This document shows positions 8,100 to 16,603 of a DNA stretch of 64,000 bases, one piece after another. The number at the start of each line of letters is the position of its first letter. Within the stretch, counting starts at the first letter, position 1. The notes beneath the pieces are model-generated. The model did no database searches. It had not been told where the DNA came from and saw only the letters and a program-made list of their open reading frames with translations. A program made the position numbers and the translations under genes. Source of the DNA: Paenibacillus sp. EZ-K15 (GTDB taxonomy: Bacteria > Bacillota > Bacilli > Paenibacillales > Paenibacillaceae); the NCBI RefSeq assembly GCF_002573715.1, contig NZ_PDHM01000016.1, forward strand, positions 227,649-291,648. Direction: 5' to 3'.

Positions 8100-9170
8100 T
8101 CAATGCAAAACATGTCTGACGGTTGGCAGGGTCCAACCATCATTCGGGATGGGTTCCAAAAGCAAGGTCAGCCACTTCCCATACAGCTCCCACGGTTTAC
8201 CCGAGTCTAGCAGAGCTTTGCAAGTATAGATCCCTTCCTCGACGGATCTTACCTTATCCGCCAAGTGTAAGCGAACAGCTCCATTCAGCAGAACCTGATA
8301 GATACATGCGATGTCCCCCTTACCCTGTAGAACCTGCTCGGTAACGTTAGCTTGTTCGGAGGGGGTCCAGCTTATGTCCGGGACGGTCGTATCGAGTCCA
8401 TACGTTTCTGGATCGATGACCTGGAGGTTGGCTTCACCGTTCTCAACTCGGTAAGTCCGCGTGGGCCGGTGAATGAACAGTTCATCCGAGCCTTCACAGC
8501 CCTGAATGATGATCGCCTTCCGATATCCGAGTTTCGTGATTAACCGGCTTAAACGGTCAAAGACCGTGTTATGGTACACACCGAAGGTAAGGAACGGGGA
8601 ATGGGAGTAATTCACAAACTTTTCGGCCGTGTTGAGTACGGTCCGCATACCCAGCTCCTCCCGGATCGGGCGAAGATGCTTAAGCGGGGGACACCAGTCT
8701 TCAGCATGTACATATAATACGCCCGATTGACGGGCAGCTCGGATGGATGATTCCTTTGCCAGTAACGGTCCGGTTATTCCCTTGGCCGCGAGTATATCCG
8801 ACAAAGTGATCCCCCATTTCGGGGGCAGTGATGCGGTCCCGTGCAGAGTGACAGGCAGATCAGCAGCAGCCAGCACAAACGAGGTGGCTAACGTAGAGAA
8901 AAAGGAGGACTTTCTGCCATCATAAGGTCCTGCGCAGTCTACACCCTCATGTACAAACGAACGGTCCGCATATTCACGGCCAACCTTCACGAATGCCTCC
9001 AATTCTTCCACACTTTCCATTTTGATGCGTTCCGCAATGAAAAAGGCACCGATCTGTGCAGGGGTTGCCTGCAATCCGAGAATCGATTCTGCAGCATGCA
9101 GCGCTTCCTCGTAAGTCAGGTCACGCGCGCCTCGTTTGCCGCGGCCGACTTCTTTTAATAAGTGGATCAT
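8100..9170 (-). CDS. TrpD2/YbiB-like anthranilate phosphoribosyltransferase homologue
   Basis: A 356-residue protein with the two-domain fold of the TrpD/nucleoside phosphorylase II group: a helical N-domain (TYEEALHAAESILGLQATPAQIGAFFIAERIK) and an alpha/beta C-domain. The PRPP-loop region reads CAGPYDGRKSSFFSTLATSFVLAAA rather than the canonical TGGDG, so tryptophan synthesis is unlikely; E. coli YbiB (TrpD2) of this group binds nucleic acid. It overlaps the upstream ANTAR gene by 4 nt (ATGA), so they are translationally coupled. The placement opposite nirBD suggests a role in nitrogen control, but this is inference. Confidence 0.8.
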   Translation of the reverse strand: MIHLLKEVGRGKRGARDLTYEEALHAAESILGLQATPAQIGAFFIAERIKMESVEELEAFVKVGREYADRSFVHEGVDCAGPYDGRKSSFFSTLATSFVLAAADLPVTLHGTASLPPKWGITLSDILAAKGITGPLLAKESSIRAARQSGVLYVHAEDWCPPLKHLRPIREELGMRTVLNTAEKFVNYSHSPFLTFGVYHNTVFDRLSRLITKLGYRKAIIIQGCEGSDELFIHRPTRTYRVENGEANLQVIDPETYGLDTTVPDISWTPSEQANVTEQVLQGKGDIACIYQVLLNGAVRLHLADKVRSVEEGIYTCKALLDSGKPWELYGKWLTLLLEPIPNDGWTLPTVRHVLH

Positions 9171-9790
9171 GATTTTTTTGCACCTCCTGAACCGGTCTCC
9201 TGCAGCAATTGATACAACTTAACGATCGAGGTTGCGACGTCCACCATTCTTTTTCTTTCATTCATCGCCTGTTTGCGCAGGACATCGTATGCTTCGGATT
9301 CCGAAATATTTTTCATCTTGCATAGAATGCCTTTGGCCATATCAATCCATTTTCGCTCTTCAATACGGGCAAGGAGCTGCGTTCTTTCATTATGCCACTG
9401 CTCTCGTTCGTAAAAATGCTTGGAACTAAAATGCAGCGTCCAATGCAGCTCATGCTCTTTCATAGTTGGAAATAAAAGTCCATCAACTGTAACATCAACC
9501 TCACATGATTCGAGAGATTGCGAAGCGGCATGATCGCTGCACCACCACAGAACCGGAACGCGTTTTTGCTGTTCGAGGGCGCTGGACCACGATTTAATTG
9601 CGGCAACCGGGAGGTGGAGAATCGTTCCGTCTGCTTCCATGATTCCGGCCAGCGCTTGCTTCTCACTGCGGGCAAGGTGGACCTTGTAGCCATATGAACG
9701 AAGGATAAACTCCGGAAGAAGCGCCTTGGCATCTGTGTCACTTCGCTCTGATGCAGGGATCGGATGGTGAATAACCAGCAATGAACGCAT
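9167..9790 (-). CDS. ANTAR-domain RNA-binding regulator (NasT/NasR-like)
   Basis: A 207-residue protein with a receiver-like N-terminal domain (1-125) and a C-terminal ANTAR domain (about 135-195: IEERKWIDMAKGILCKMKN, then SEAYDVLRKQAMNERKRMVDVA). ANTAR domains bind paired hexaloop hairpins and prevent termination. The receiver lacks a clear phospho-acceptor Asp (ADGTILHLP at the expected strand), so it may sense by another route. The start ATG 9790 has AAAGGAG behind it. Its likely target is the leader of nirB (9987-10087), directly upstream and divergent. Confidence 0.88.
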   Translation of the reverse strand: MRSLLVIHHPIPASERSDTDAKALLPEFILRSYGYKVHLARSEKQALAGIMEADGTILHLPVAAIKSWSSALEQQKRVPVLWWCSDHAASQSLESCEVDVTVDGLLFPTMKEHELHWTLHFSSKHFYEREQWHNERTQLLARIEERKWIDMAKGILCKMKNISESEAYDVLRKQAMNERKRMVDVATSIVKLYQLLQETGSGGAKKS

Positions 9791-9857
9791 GGATTGACGC
9801 TCCTTTCATAAATGATAACCTGTCAGAGTTTAAGCTGATAGCACAAAGTAGTTATTA

Positions 9858-9874
9858 TGTTAAATTATATAACA
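9858..9874. promoter_or_regulatory. GlnR/TnrA box 1
   Basis: TGTTA-N7-TAACA matches the consensus TGTNA-N7-TNACA exactly. It is about 102 bp upstream of the predicted nirB start of transcription and overlaps a minus-strand TATAAT that could serve the ANTAR gene. Confidence 0.75.
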
Positions 9875-9920
9875 TAAATGACAGGGGAATGTCGATATTT
9901 AATTAAATTTCTTTATTCCG

Positions 9921-9937
9921 TGTCAAATATGTTGACA
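9921..9937. promoter_or_regulatory. GlnR/TnrA box 2
   Basis: TGTCA-N7-TGACA matches TGTNA-N7-TNACA exactly and contains the -35 hexamer (9932-9937) of the nirB promoter. Its centre is 63 bp (six helical turns) from box 1. Confidence 0.78.
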
Positions 9938-9961
9938 ACTAACTTAAGTGTATTGTATATT
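9932..9961 (+). promoter_or_regulatory. sigma-A promoter of the nirBD operon
   Basis: TTGACA (9932-9937), an 18-bp spacer and TATATT (9956-9961). Transcription would start near 9968, giving a 180-nt leader. Confidence 0.7.
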
Positions 9962-9986
9962 TCCCTCAAGAAACTTTATAGTTCGC

Positions 9987-10027
9987 GGATACAACGGTGT
10001 ATCCCATTAGCGGCAAAGAAGCCTGCT
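9987..10027 (+). promoter_or_regulatory. ANTAR antiterminator RNA: paired hexaloop hairpins P1 and P2
   Basis: P1 is GGATAC-AACGGT-GTATCC (9987-10004). P2 is AGCGGC-AAAGAA-GCCtGCT (10009-10027, one bulged T). Both loops are six bases with A at position 1 and G at position 4, the hallmark of ANTAR targets. P2 shares its 3' half with the 5' arm of the terminator that follows, so the two folds exclude each other. Confidence 0.85.
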
Positions 10028-10087
10028 TTCGTTACTGGTAAGAGTGTGCCTACTCTACCGGAGCGAATGCAGGCTATTTTGGTTTTT
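10020..10087 (+). terminator. regulated leader terminator of nirB
   Basis: AGCCTGC (10020-10026) pairs with GCAGGCT (10069-10075). The helix continues inward through TTCG/CGAA and a CTGGTA-GAGT/ACTC-TACCGG arm. The tail ATTTTGGTTTTT follows. It would form unless P2 is held by the ANTAR protein. Confidence 0.82.
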
Positions 10088-10147
10088 AGGGCTTTCGATG
10101 AATGAACAAGTATATTCTTAGGTGTTTGATGGAGGGGAGCGCGAACC

Positions 10148-12580
10148 ATGACTAAAAAGAAGTTAGTAATGATCGGCAATGGTATGGCAGGGGTACGGAC
10201 AATCGAGCATTTGATTAAGCTTGCGCCGGATGCGTATGAGATTACGATATTCGGGCTGGAGCCTCATCCGAACTACAATCGGATCATGCTGTCATCTGTC
10301 CTTGCAGGTGGTACCGATATGAAGGAAATCATCATTAATGATTGGGATTGGTATAAGGAGAATCGGATCCAGTTATATGCAGGTCATACGGTGACCCGGA
10401 TCGACACGCAGATTCGTAAAGTTTTCTCCGATCAAGGGGCTGTCGCTGACTATGATGTTTTGCTTTTAGCCACCGGCTCGAATCCATTTATGCTGCCTTT
10501 GCCTGGTACCGACAAGGAAGGTGTTATCGCATTCCGGGATATCCAGGATTGCGAAACGATGGTGAAGACGTCGCAGCAATTCAAGAAAGCGGTGGTTATT
10601 GGTGGAGGCCTGCTGGGTCTCGAGGCTGCTAGAGGGCTTCTGCATCTGGGCATGGATGTATCCGTGGTTCACCTTAACCCCTATCTGATGGAACGACAAT
10701 TGGACGAAACGGCGGCTCGAATGCTGCAGCGTGAACTTGAAACCCAAGGAATGAAATTTCTGCTGAGTAAAAATTCGGAATCCATCTCAGGGCGGAAGCG
10801 GGTGAAGGCACTCCATTTTACGGACGGGAGCCGTGTCGATACCGATCTGATCGTAATGGCCGTCGGGATCAAGCCGAACGTTTCCTTGGCACAATCCTTC
10901 GGGATTGAAGTCAATCGCGGAATCGTTGTTAACGACTATATGGAGACGAATATCCCCGGCATCTATGCGGTGGGCGAATGCGCAGAGCATCGAGGAATCG
11001 CCTATGGTCTTGTGGCACCGCTATATGAACAGGGAGCAGTTCTTGCCAAGCATTTGGCAGGTGTGGAGACGAGCGGATATGCCGGTTCCGTAACGTCAAC
11101 GAAACTAAAGGTATCCGGCGTGGACGTGTTCTCGGCAGGTCATTTTGCTGACCCGGAAGGAACAAGATCGATGCGATATCAGGATGAAGTTGAAGGAGTA
11201 TACAAAAAAATCGTGATTCGCGAAGACCGGCTCATCGGAGCCGTGATGTTCGGAGATACGGGGGATGGGCCAAAGCTGTTCTCGCTCATGAAAAGCGGCG
11301 AATCCATCAAGGGCCGGGAGAAGGAGCTTCTGTTAGGCTTCACGGGTAATGCCGGTACAGTATCGACGGAACAGCGGCTGGCTCAGCTTGCGGATGATGA
11401 GATCATTTGCGGCTGTAACGGTGTATCGAAAGAAGCGATAAAAGATGCCATTCTTACGAAAAATTGCAGCACCGCTGCTTCCGTTAAAGCTTGTACAAAA
11501 GCATCGGGATCCTGCGGCGGCTGCAAACCCCTTGTTGAGGGACTCGTTCAGTTATACGCCGGAGAGGCAGCGGGGGAGCCCGTGAAAGAAGGGATTTGCG
11601 GGTGTACTTCGCTAGGGCGGGATGAAATTATCACAGAAATTACCCGTCTTGGACTTGGAACCGTCAAAGAAGTGATGAATGTGCTGGGTTGGGACAATCC
11701 GGAAGGGTGTTCTAAATGCAGGCCATCGTTGAACTACTATCTGGGCATGCTGTTTCCGGAATCCTACGTGGATGAGAAGGAATCCCGCTTCACGAACGAG
11801 CGATACCATGCCAACATTCAGAAGGATGGCACTTATTCGGTCGTTCCCAGAATATATGGCGGGGTGACGTCGCCTTCGGAGCTAAAGAAAATCGCAGAGA
11901 TTGCGGAAAAATTCGATGTCCCGATGGTTAAGATTACAGGCGGGCAGCGGATCGACCTGCTTGGCGTCAAGAAGGAGGATCTGCCGAAGATGTGGGAGGA
12001 GCTGGATATGCCTTCCGGTTATGCTTACGGTAAAGCCCTCCGTACAGTTAAAACTTGCGTGGGGTCCACGTTTTGCCGATTCGGCACCCAGGATTCCATA
12101 GGCATGGGTGTGCGCTTGGAGAAAGAGTTTGAGCGGCTGAGCACCCCGGCCAAAGTGAAACTCGCGGTTTCCGGATGTCCTAGAAATTGCGCTGAAGCGA
12201 CCATCAAGGATTTTGGAGTCGTAGCGATTGATGGCGGATGGGAACTGCACGTCGGCGGCAATGGAGGCGTTCATGTTCGGGCTACGGAGTTATTATGCAT
12301 CGTGAAGACGGAAGATGAGGTGCTCGAATGGGCCGGGGCATTTATCCAATACTATCGGGAAAACGCACAGTGGAATGAGCGGACATCGGTTTGGATCGAG
12401 CGAGTAGGCTTGGACCATGTGAAAAAAGCATTAGAGAAGAAGGAGGACCGCGTCGTGCTTTTCTCGAGAATAAAGCTGGCTTTAAGCAAGCAGAAGGATC
12501 CGTGGAAGGAAATTACGTCGGACAGCGGGCTTCGTAAAAACTTCGTGCCTTTGCCTGATGCTGAACCTGTGACGAAATAG
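10148..12580 (+). CDS. nirB: assimilatory nitrite reductase [NAD(P)H], large subunit
   Basis: An 810-residue cytoplasmic enzyme reducing nitrite to ammonium. Order: FAD/NAD-binding disulfide-reductase fold (1-300, VMIGNGMAGVRTIEHL; second dinucleotide site AVVIGGGLLGLEAARG), two BFD-like [2Fe-2S] segments (CGCNG...SCGGCKP near 418-465 and CGCTS...GCSKCRP near 480-530), and a siroheme/[4Fe-4S] reductase half with TCVGSTFCRFG and VSGCPRNCAEA providing the four cysteines. The length matches the family. The start is ATG 10148 after GGAGGGG. It is the first gene of nirB-nirD-FNT-SUMT, controlled by the GlnR boxes and the ANTAR leader. Confidence 0.96.
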   Translation: MTKKKLVMIGNGMAGVRTIEHLIKLAPDAYEITIFGLEPHPNYNRIMLSSVLAGGTDMKEIIINDWDWYKENRIQLYAGHTVTRIDTQIRKVFSDQGAVADYDVLLLATGSNPFMLPLPGTDKEGVIAFRDIQDCETMVKTSQQFKKAVVIGGGLLGLEAARGLLHLGMDVSVVHLNPYLMERQLDETAARMLQRELETQGMKFLLSKNSESISGRKRVKALHFTDGSRVDTDLIVMAVGIKPNVSLAQSFGIEVNRGIVVNDYMETNIPGIYAVGECAEHRGIAYGLVAPLYEQGAVLAKHLAGVETSGYAGSVTSTKLKVSGVDVFSAGHFADPEGTRSMRYQDEVEGVYKKIVIREDRLIGAVMFGDTGDGPKLFSLMKSGESIKGREKELLLGFTGNAGTVSTEQRLAQLADDEIICGCNGVSKEAIKDAILTKNCSTAASVKACTKASGSCGGCKPLVEGLVQLYAGEAAGEPVKEGICGCTSLGRDEIITEITRLGLGTVKEVMNVLGWDNPEGCSKCRPSLNYYLGMLFPESYVDEKESRFTNERYHANIQKDGTYSVVPRIYGGVTSPSELKKIAEIAEKFDVPMVKITGGQRIDLLGVKKEDLPKMWEELDMPSGYAYGKALRTVKTCVGSTFCRFGTQDSIGMGVRLEKEFERLSTPAKVKLAVSGCPRNCAEATIKDFGVVAIDGGWELHVGGNGGVHVRATELLCIVKTEDEVLEWAGAFIQYYRENAQWNERTSVWIERVGLDHVKKALEKKEDRVVLFSRIKLALSKQKDPWKEITSDSGLRKNFVPLPDAEPVTK

Positions 12581-12592
12581 GGGGAATCCAAA

Positions 12593-12913
12593 ATGACGAA
12601 ACTTCATGTAGGATATGTGAACGAAATTGATCATAAGGGCTCAAGGACCATTGAGGTCGGTGGAACGGAAATCGCGCTGTTCCGTTTATCGGATGGGGAT
12701 GTTCTGGCCGTGGAGAACAAGTGCCCGCATAAAGGAGGCAAGCTTTCGGATGGAATGGTGTGCGGGAAGCAGGTGCATTGTCCGCTGCATGATTGGAAGA
12801 TCGACTTATGCAGCGGGCAGGTTCAAGAGCCGGATACGGGCAATGTAAACACCTATCCAGTTGAAGTTGATCCGGTAAGCGGCGCGATTTACCTGCAGGA
12901 TCGTACGGCTTAA
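12593..12913 (+). CDS. nirD: nitrite reductase small subunit, Rieske type
   Basis: A 106-residue Rieske-fold protein with CPHKGG and CPLHDW supplying the Cys-His/Cys-His ligands of a [2Fe-2S] cluster. Some NirD proteins lack the ligands; this one keeps them. It begins 12 nt after nirB in the same operon and is expected to pass electrons within the NirBD complex. Confidence 0.94.
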   Translation: MTKLHVGYVNEIDHKGSRTIEVGGTEIALFRLSDGDVLAVENKCPHKGGKLSDGMVCGKQVHCPLHDWKIDLCSGQVQEPDTGNVNTYPVEVDPVSGAIYLQDRTA

Positions 12914-12937
12914 CGCATAAGAGGGGGTGCACGCGAT

Positions 12938-13726
12938 ATGGATTATGTGAAACCGAATCAGGTAATGAATGACATGATCGAGGCCGGTGCTGCGAAAGCC
13001 CGGCTGAAGACTTCGCAGATGCTCATCCGCGGCATGTTGTCAGGCGCCATCTTGGCGTGTGCCACCACGCTAGCTTTTACCGCTTCAAACCAAACGAATA
13101 CCCCGATAGTGGGCGCACTCCTATTTCCGGTTGGCTTTGTGATGATTGTACTGCTGGGCTTAGAGTTGGTAACTGGAAGCTTCGCACTCTTGCCATTAGC
13201 CGTCCTGCAAAAGAAGGCTTCAAGTGCCTCCATGCTTGCGAATTACGGATGGGTTATTCTCGGACATGTGATAGGCTGTCTGATTTATGGGGGACTCTAT
13301 GCACTTACCGCGACCAGGATGGGGACGGATATGAGCCATCCGCTTGTTCAGATGATCATTAATACGAGTGAGACGAAGACTCTCGGCTATAAGGAGCTGG
13401 GCATGAGCGGCATGCTGCTGGTGGTGATCAAGGCTATGCTCTGCAATTGGATGGTAACGTTAGGCGTTGTCATGGCGTTTACGTCAAGCTCAACGCTAGG
13501 AAAAATCGCTGCGATGTGGCTGCCCATCCTGATCTTCTTCGGTCAAGGATTCGAGCATGCTGTGGTAAATATGTTTGTGATTCCGGTGGGCATGATGCTC
13601 GGGGCGATGTTGTACTTATCCCAATATGGATTCGGAAAGCGCAGCGAGGTTAAACCGATAGCGAAGACCCAGCATGGACTCAGGGTTATGGAGGAGACGG
13701 CGGTTCCGGTCGATAAAAGACGATGA
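12938..13726 (+). CDS. nirC: formate/nitrite transporter (FNT) family channel
   Basis: A 262-residue membrane protein with six hydrophobic segments and FNT signatures: FPVGFVMIVLLGLELVTGSF near the first half and LCNWMVTLGV plus FGQGFEHAVVNMF in the second half. FNT channels pass formate, nitrite or similar anions as pentamers. Position between nirD and the SUMT gene favours nitrite. The 3' end overlaps the next start by 4 nt. The symbol is by context; a formate channel cannot be excluded from sequence alone. Confidence 0.87.
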   Translation: MDYVKPNQVMNDMIEAGAAKARLKTSQMLIRGMLSGAILACATTLAFTASNQTNTPIVGALLFPVGFVMIVLLGLELVTGSFALLPLAVLQKKASSASMLANYGWVILGHVIGCLIYGGLYALTATRMGTDMSHPLVQMIINTSETKTLGYKELGMSGMLLVVIKAMLCNWMVTLGVVMAFTSSSTLGKIAAMWLPILIFFGQGFEHAVVNMFVIPVGMMLGAMLYLSQYGFGKRSEVKPIAKTQHGLRVMEETAVPVDKRR

Positions 13727-14490
13727 GGCCGGGCATGGTGTATATTGTTGGCGCAGGTCCGGGAGATCCGGAGCTGATTACGCTGAAAGCCCTCCGGCGT
13801 ATTCAGGAAGCGGACGTCATTATGTACGATCGACTGGTGAACGATGAGCTGTTGAGTTACGCGAAGAAGGATGCTTTGCTCGTATTCTGCGGTAAGGCAC
13901 CCGGCAGCCATTCCATTCCGCAGGAGAAAATTAACGAGAACATGGTGACTTATGCCCTTACCGGTCATCATGTCGTAAGGCTCAAGGGAGGCGATCCGCT
14001 GATCTTCGGACGAGGTGGCGAAGAGGCGTGCGAATTGGCTGCGCGAGGCATTCCCTTCGAGATCGTGCCCGGCGTTACCTCGGCTTTGGGCGCAGCCTCC
14101 TCCACAGGGATACCTCTGACCCACCGTGGAGCCAGCACTTCGGTAGCTTTTGTCAGCGGAACGAGCTGCCATGGAAACGAACGAAGCGTGAGGTGGGACT
14201 TGCTGGCTCACAGTGTGGATACGCTTGTGGTGTACATGGGCGTCAGCAGAATGGACGACATCTGCAAGGAGATGCTCGCTCATGGCAAGCCGCTGTCAAC
14301 TCCCGTTGCTATCGTTGAACAGGGGACACGGGCAGAGGAGCGAACCATAACGGGAACGCTCGGAACCATCCACAAGATTGCCCTTCTTATGAACGTGAAG
14401 AATCCGGCGCTTCTGATCATTGGTGAAGTTGTGCGAGTGAGGGATCAGCTCCTCAAACTGGCTGCGGAGGCGGAGGAACGAACAGGATAG
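13723..14490 (+). CDS. cobA: uroporphyrinogen-III C-methyltransferase (SUMT)
   Basis: A 255-residue SAM-dependent tetrapyrrole methylase with the family motifs VYIVGAGPGDPELITLKA, VVRLKGGDPLIFGRGGEEA and EIVPGVTSALGAASSTGIPLTHR. It makes precorrin-2, the first step to siroheme, the NirB cofactor, which explains its place at the end of the nitrite operon. It lacks the uroporphyrinogen synthase and CysG dehydrogenase/chelatase parts, so precorrin-2 oxidation and iron insertion must be encoded elsewhere. It overlaps the FNT gene by 4 nt (ATGA). Confidence 0.93.
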   Translation: MRPGMVYIVGAGPGDPELITLKALRRIQEADVIMYDRLVNDELLSYAKKDALLVFCGKAPGSHSIPQEKINENMVTYALTGHHVVRLKGGDPLIFGRGGEEACELAARGIPFEIVPGVTSALGAASSTGIPLTHRGASTSVAFVSGTSCHGNERSVRWDLLAHSVDTLVVYMGVSRMDDICKEMLAHGKPLSTPVAIVEQGTRAEERTITGTLGTIHKIALLMNVKNPALLIIGEVVRVRDQLLKLAAEAEERTG

Positions 14491-14572
14491 AGCTTATGCA
14501 GGTGTGAGGACGATGGATGACGAAGCATGAGCATCGTTTAGTACATTGGAACGAAATACAGATACGCTGACA

Positions 14573-14614
14573 AAAAAAGTGAACCCTTATCCACTCGGGG
14601 TTCACTTTTATTTT
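14573..14614 (+). terminator. rho-independent terminator of the nitrite operon
   Basis: AAAAGTGAACCC pairs with GGGGTTCACTTTTA, followed by TTTT. Confidence 0.85.
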
Positions 14615-14807
14615 GGTGTTAAACAAGTTTGTGGCACAGGGAAGGCATACACTATATGAATACGGCATGAGGTTCTGCGATTCCAATTCGCAGCAAGAGG
14701 GAAACGCTTCCAATTCGGAGAATATCATGTTTAAACAACCAGACGTGATATTGCCAGAGTGTTACAGGTCCTGCTTGTTTATATATCTGAAAAACGGGGG
14801 TGCACGT

Positions 14808-16457
14808 ATGAAATATGACGTAATCGTGGTGGGAGCAGGGTTATCCGGTCTGGTGGCAACCGCGGAGATGGCCGAGGCCGGCAAGCGGGTGCTGCTGCTT
14901 GATCAGGAACCGGAAAGCTCGCTGGGCGGGCAGGCATGGTGGTCTTTTGGCGGATTATTCCTTGTTGATTCGCCCGAGCAGAGAAGACTGGGCATCAAGG
15001 ATTCCCGTGAACTGGCATGGCAGGACTGGCTAGGAGCCGCTGGTTTCGATCGGGAAGCTGACGAGGATCGATGGGGACGAACATGGGCTGAAGCTTATGT
15101 TGACTTTGCGGCTGGCGAGAAGCGGGCATGGCTTCATTCGTTAGGGGTTCGATTCTTTCCCGTTGTAGGCTGGGCCGAACGCGGCGGATATCTCGCGGAG
15201 GGTCATGGCAATTCTGTGCCACGCTTTCATATTGTGTGGGGAACAGGTCCTGGAGTCGTACAACCATTCGAGTCCAGAGTCAGAGACGCCATACGTTCAG
15301 GAATGGTTGATTATCACCCTCGTCACCAAGTGGATGAACTTATTACGCGGGATGGTGCCGTGACAGGCGTAAGGGGTTCAGTCCTTGCTCCAAGCTCGGC
15401 TTGTCGTGGCGAAGCAAGCACACGGGAAGTGGTCGGCGACTATGAATTTTTTGCAGCGGCCGTCGTTGTCTCCAGCGGAGGAATCGGCGCCAACCATGAG
15501 CTGATCCGGCAGCATTGGCCGTCTCGGCTCGGTAAGCCTCCCCAAGCGATGCTCTCTGGCGTTCCCGCACATGTGGATGGACGGATGCTGGGAATTACGG
15601 AGCAAGCAGGCGGGCGGGTCGTCAATAGAGACCGGATGTGGCACTACACGGAAGGGATTAAGAATTGGAGCCCGGTCTGGTCAAAGCACGGCATCCGGAT
15701 ACTGCCGGGTCCTTCTTCTATTTGGCTTGATGCCAAGGGGCAAAGGCTCTCTGCCCCTAATTTCCCGGGCTTCGATACGCTGGGAACCCTGAAAGCCATT
15801 CAGGATACAGGCTTTGATTATTCCTGGTTCATTCTCACCAGAAAAGTGATAGAGAAGGAATTCGCCTTGTCCGGATCAGAGCAAAATCCGGATTTGACCG
15901 GAAAGAGCATCCGCAAAGTGTTAGGCAGAGCAGGTTCGGGTATCCCGGCGCCGGTGCAAGCATTCCTGGATCATGGGGAGGATTTTGTTGTTGCCGATTC
16001 CCTGCCCGAGCTAGTGGACGGCATGAATAAACTGACAGGCAGCGATCTGATCAAGCGGGTGGACATGGAGCGTCAGTTGGCTGCAAGAGACCGTGAGATG
16101 GATCATGCATTCACCAAGGATCTGCAGATTACGGCGCTTCGGGGTGCTAGGAATTACATCGGAGATCGGCTGGTACGCGTAGCCAAACCGCATAAATTTC
16201 TTGATCCGGCCCATGGTCCTTTGATCGCGGTACGCTTACATATTCTTAGCCGGAAAACGTTGGGCGGGCTGCAGACGGATCTATCTGGGCGGGTACTGAA
16301 TGCAAACGGCGAGCCGGTTCCCGGACTCTACGCGGTTGGAGAAGCAGCGGGATTCGGAGGGGGAGGCGTTCATGGATACCGTGCATTGGAGGGAACGTTT
16401 CTGGGAGGCTGCCTGTTCACGGGGAGACAGGCAGGCCGGAGCATTGCGAAGCTCTGA
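14808..16457 (+). CDS. FAD-binding dehydrogenase (fumarate reductase/KstD-like flavoprotein)
   Basis: A 549-residue flavoprotein starting KYDVIVVGAGLSGLVATAEMA (dinucleotide fold) with GGQAWWSFGG soon after and a C-terminal GLYAVGEAAGFGGGGVHGYRALEGTFLGG, typical of the FAD-binding-2 group. The frame is open from 14613, but ATG 14808 is preceded by GGGGGTG and begins exactly at the fold, so earlier starts are rejected. The family contains fumarate reductases and ketosteroid dehydrogenases; the substrate here is unknown. It stands alone between the nitrite operon terminator and the MFS gene. Confidence 0.85.
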   Translation: MKYDVIVVGAGLSGLVATAEMAEAGKRVLLLDQEPESSLGGQAWWSFGGLFLVDSPEQRRLGIKDSRELAWQDWLGAAGFDREADEDRWGRTWAEAYVDFAAGEKRAWLHSLGVRFFPVVGWAERGGYLAEGHGNSVPRFHIVWGTGPGVVQPFESRVRDAIRSGMVDYHPRHQVDELITRDGAVTGVRGSVLAPSSACRGEASTREVVGDYEFFAAAVVVSSGGIGANHELIRQHWPSRLGKPPQAMLSGVPAHVDGRMLGITEQAGGRVVNRDRMWHYTEGIKNWSPVWSKHGIRILPGPSSIWLDAKGQRLSAPNFPGFDTLGTLKAIQDTGFDYSWFILTRKVIEKEFALSGSEQNPDLTGKSIRKVLGRAGSGIPAPVQAFLDHGEDFVVADSLPELVDGMNKLTGSDLIKRVDMERQLAARDREMDHAFTKDLQITALRGARNYIGDRLVRVAKPHKFLDPAHGPLIAVRLHILSRKTLGGLQTDLSGRVLNANGEPVPGLYAVGEAAGFGGGGVHGYRALEGTFLGGCLFTGRQAGRSIAKL

Positions 16458-16603
16458 TGATAGGACGTTCACATTTTCGGTTAACGCACGGCAGATTACC
16501 GGTTAGTTGGCAAATCCTATATGACCAAGTGAAATGAAAATTTCTTCTTACTGTAAGATAGTCTATGGTACTCTGTTTGGTAGCACATGAAAGGAGAATG
16601 TCC

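Noticed and set aside
13543..14283. Minus-strand open frame of 246 codons
   Set aside because: Shadow of the FNT and SUMT genes; no recognisable domain and no ribosome site.
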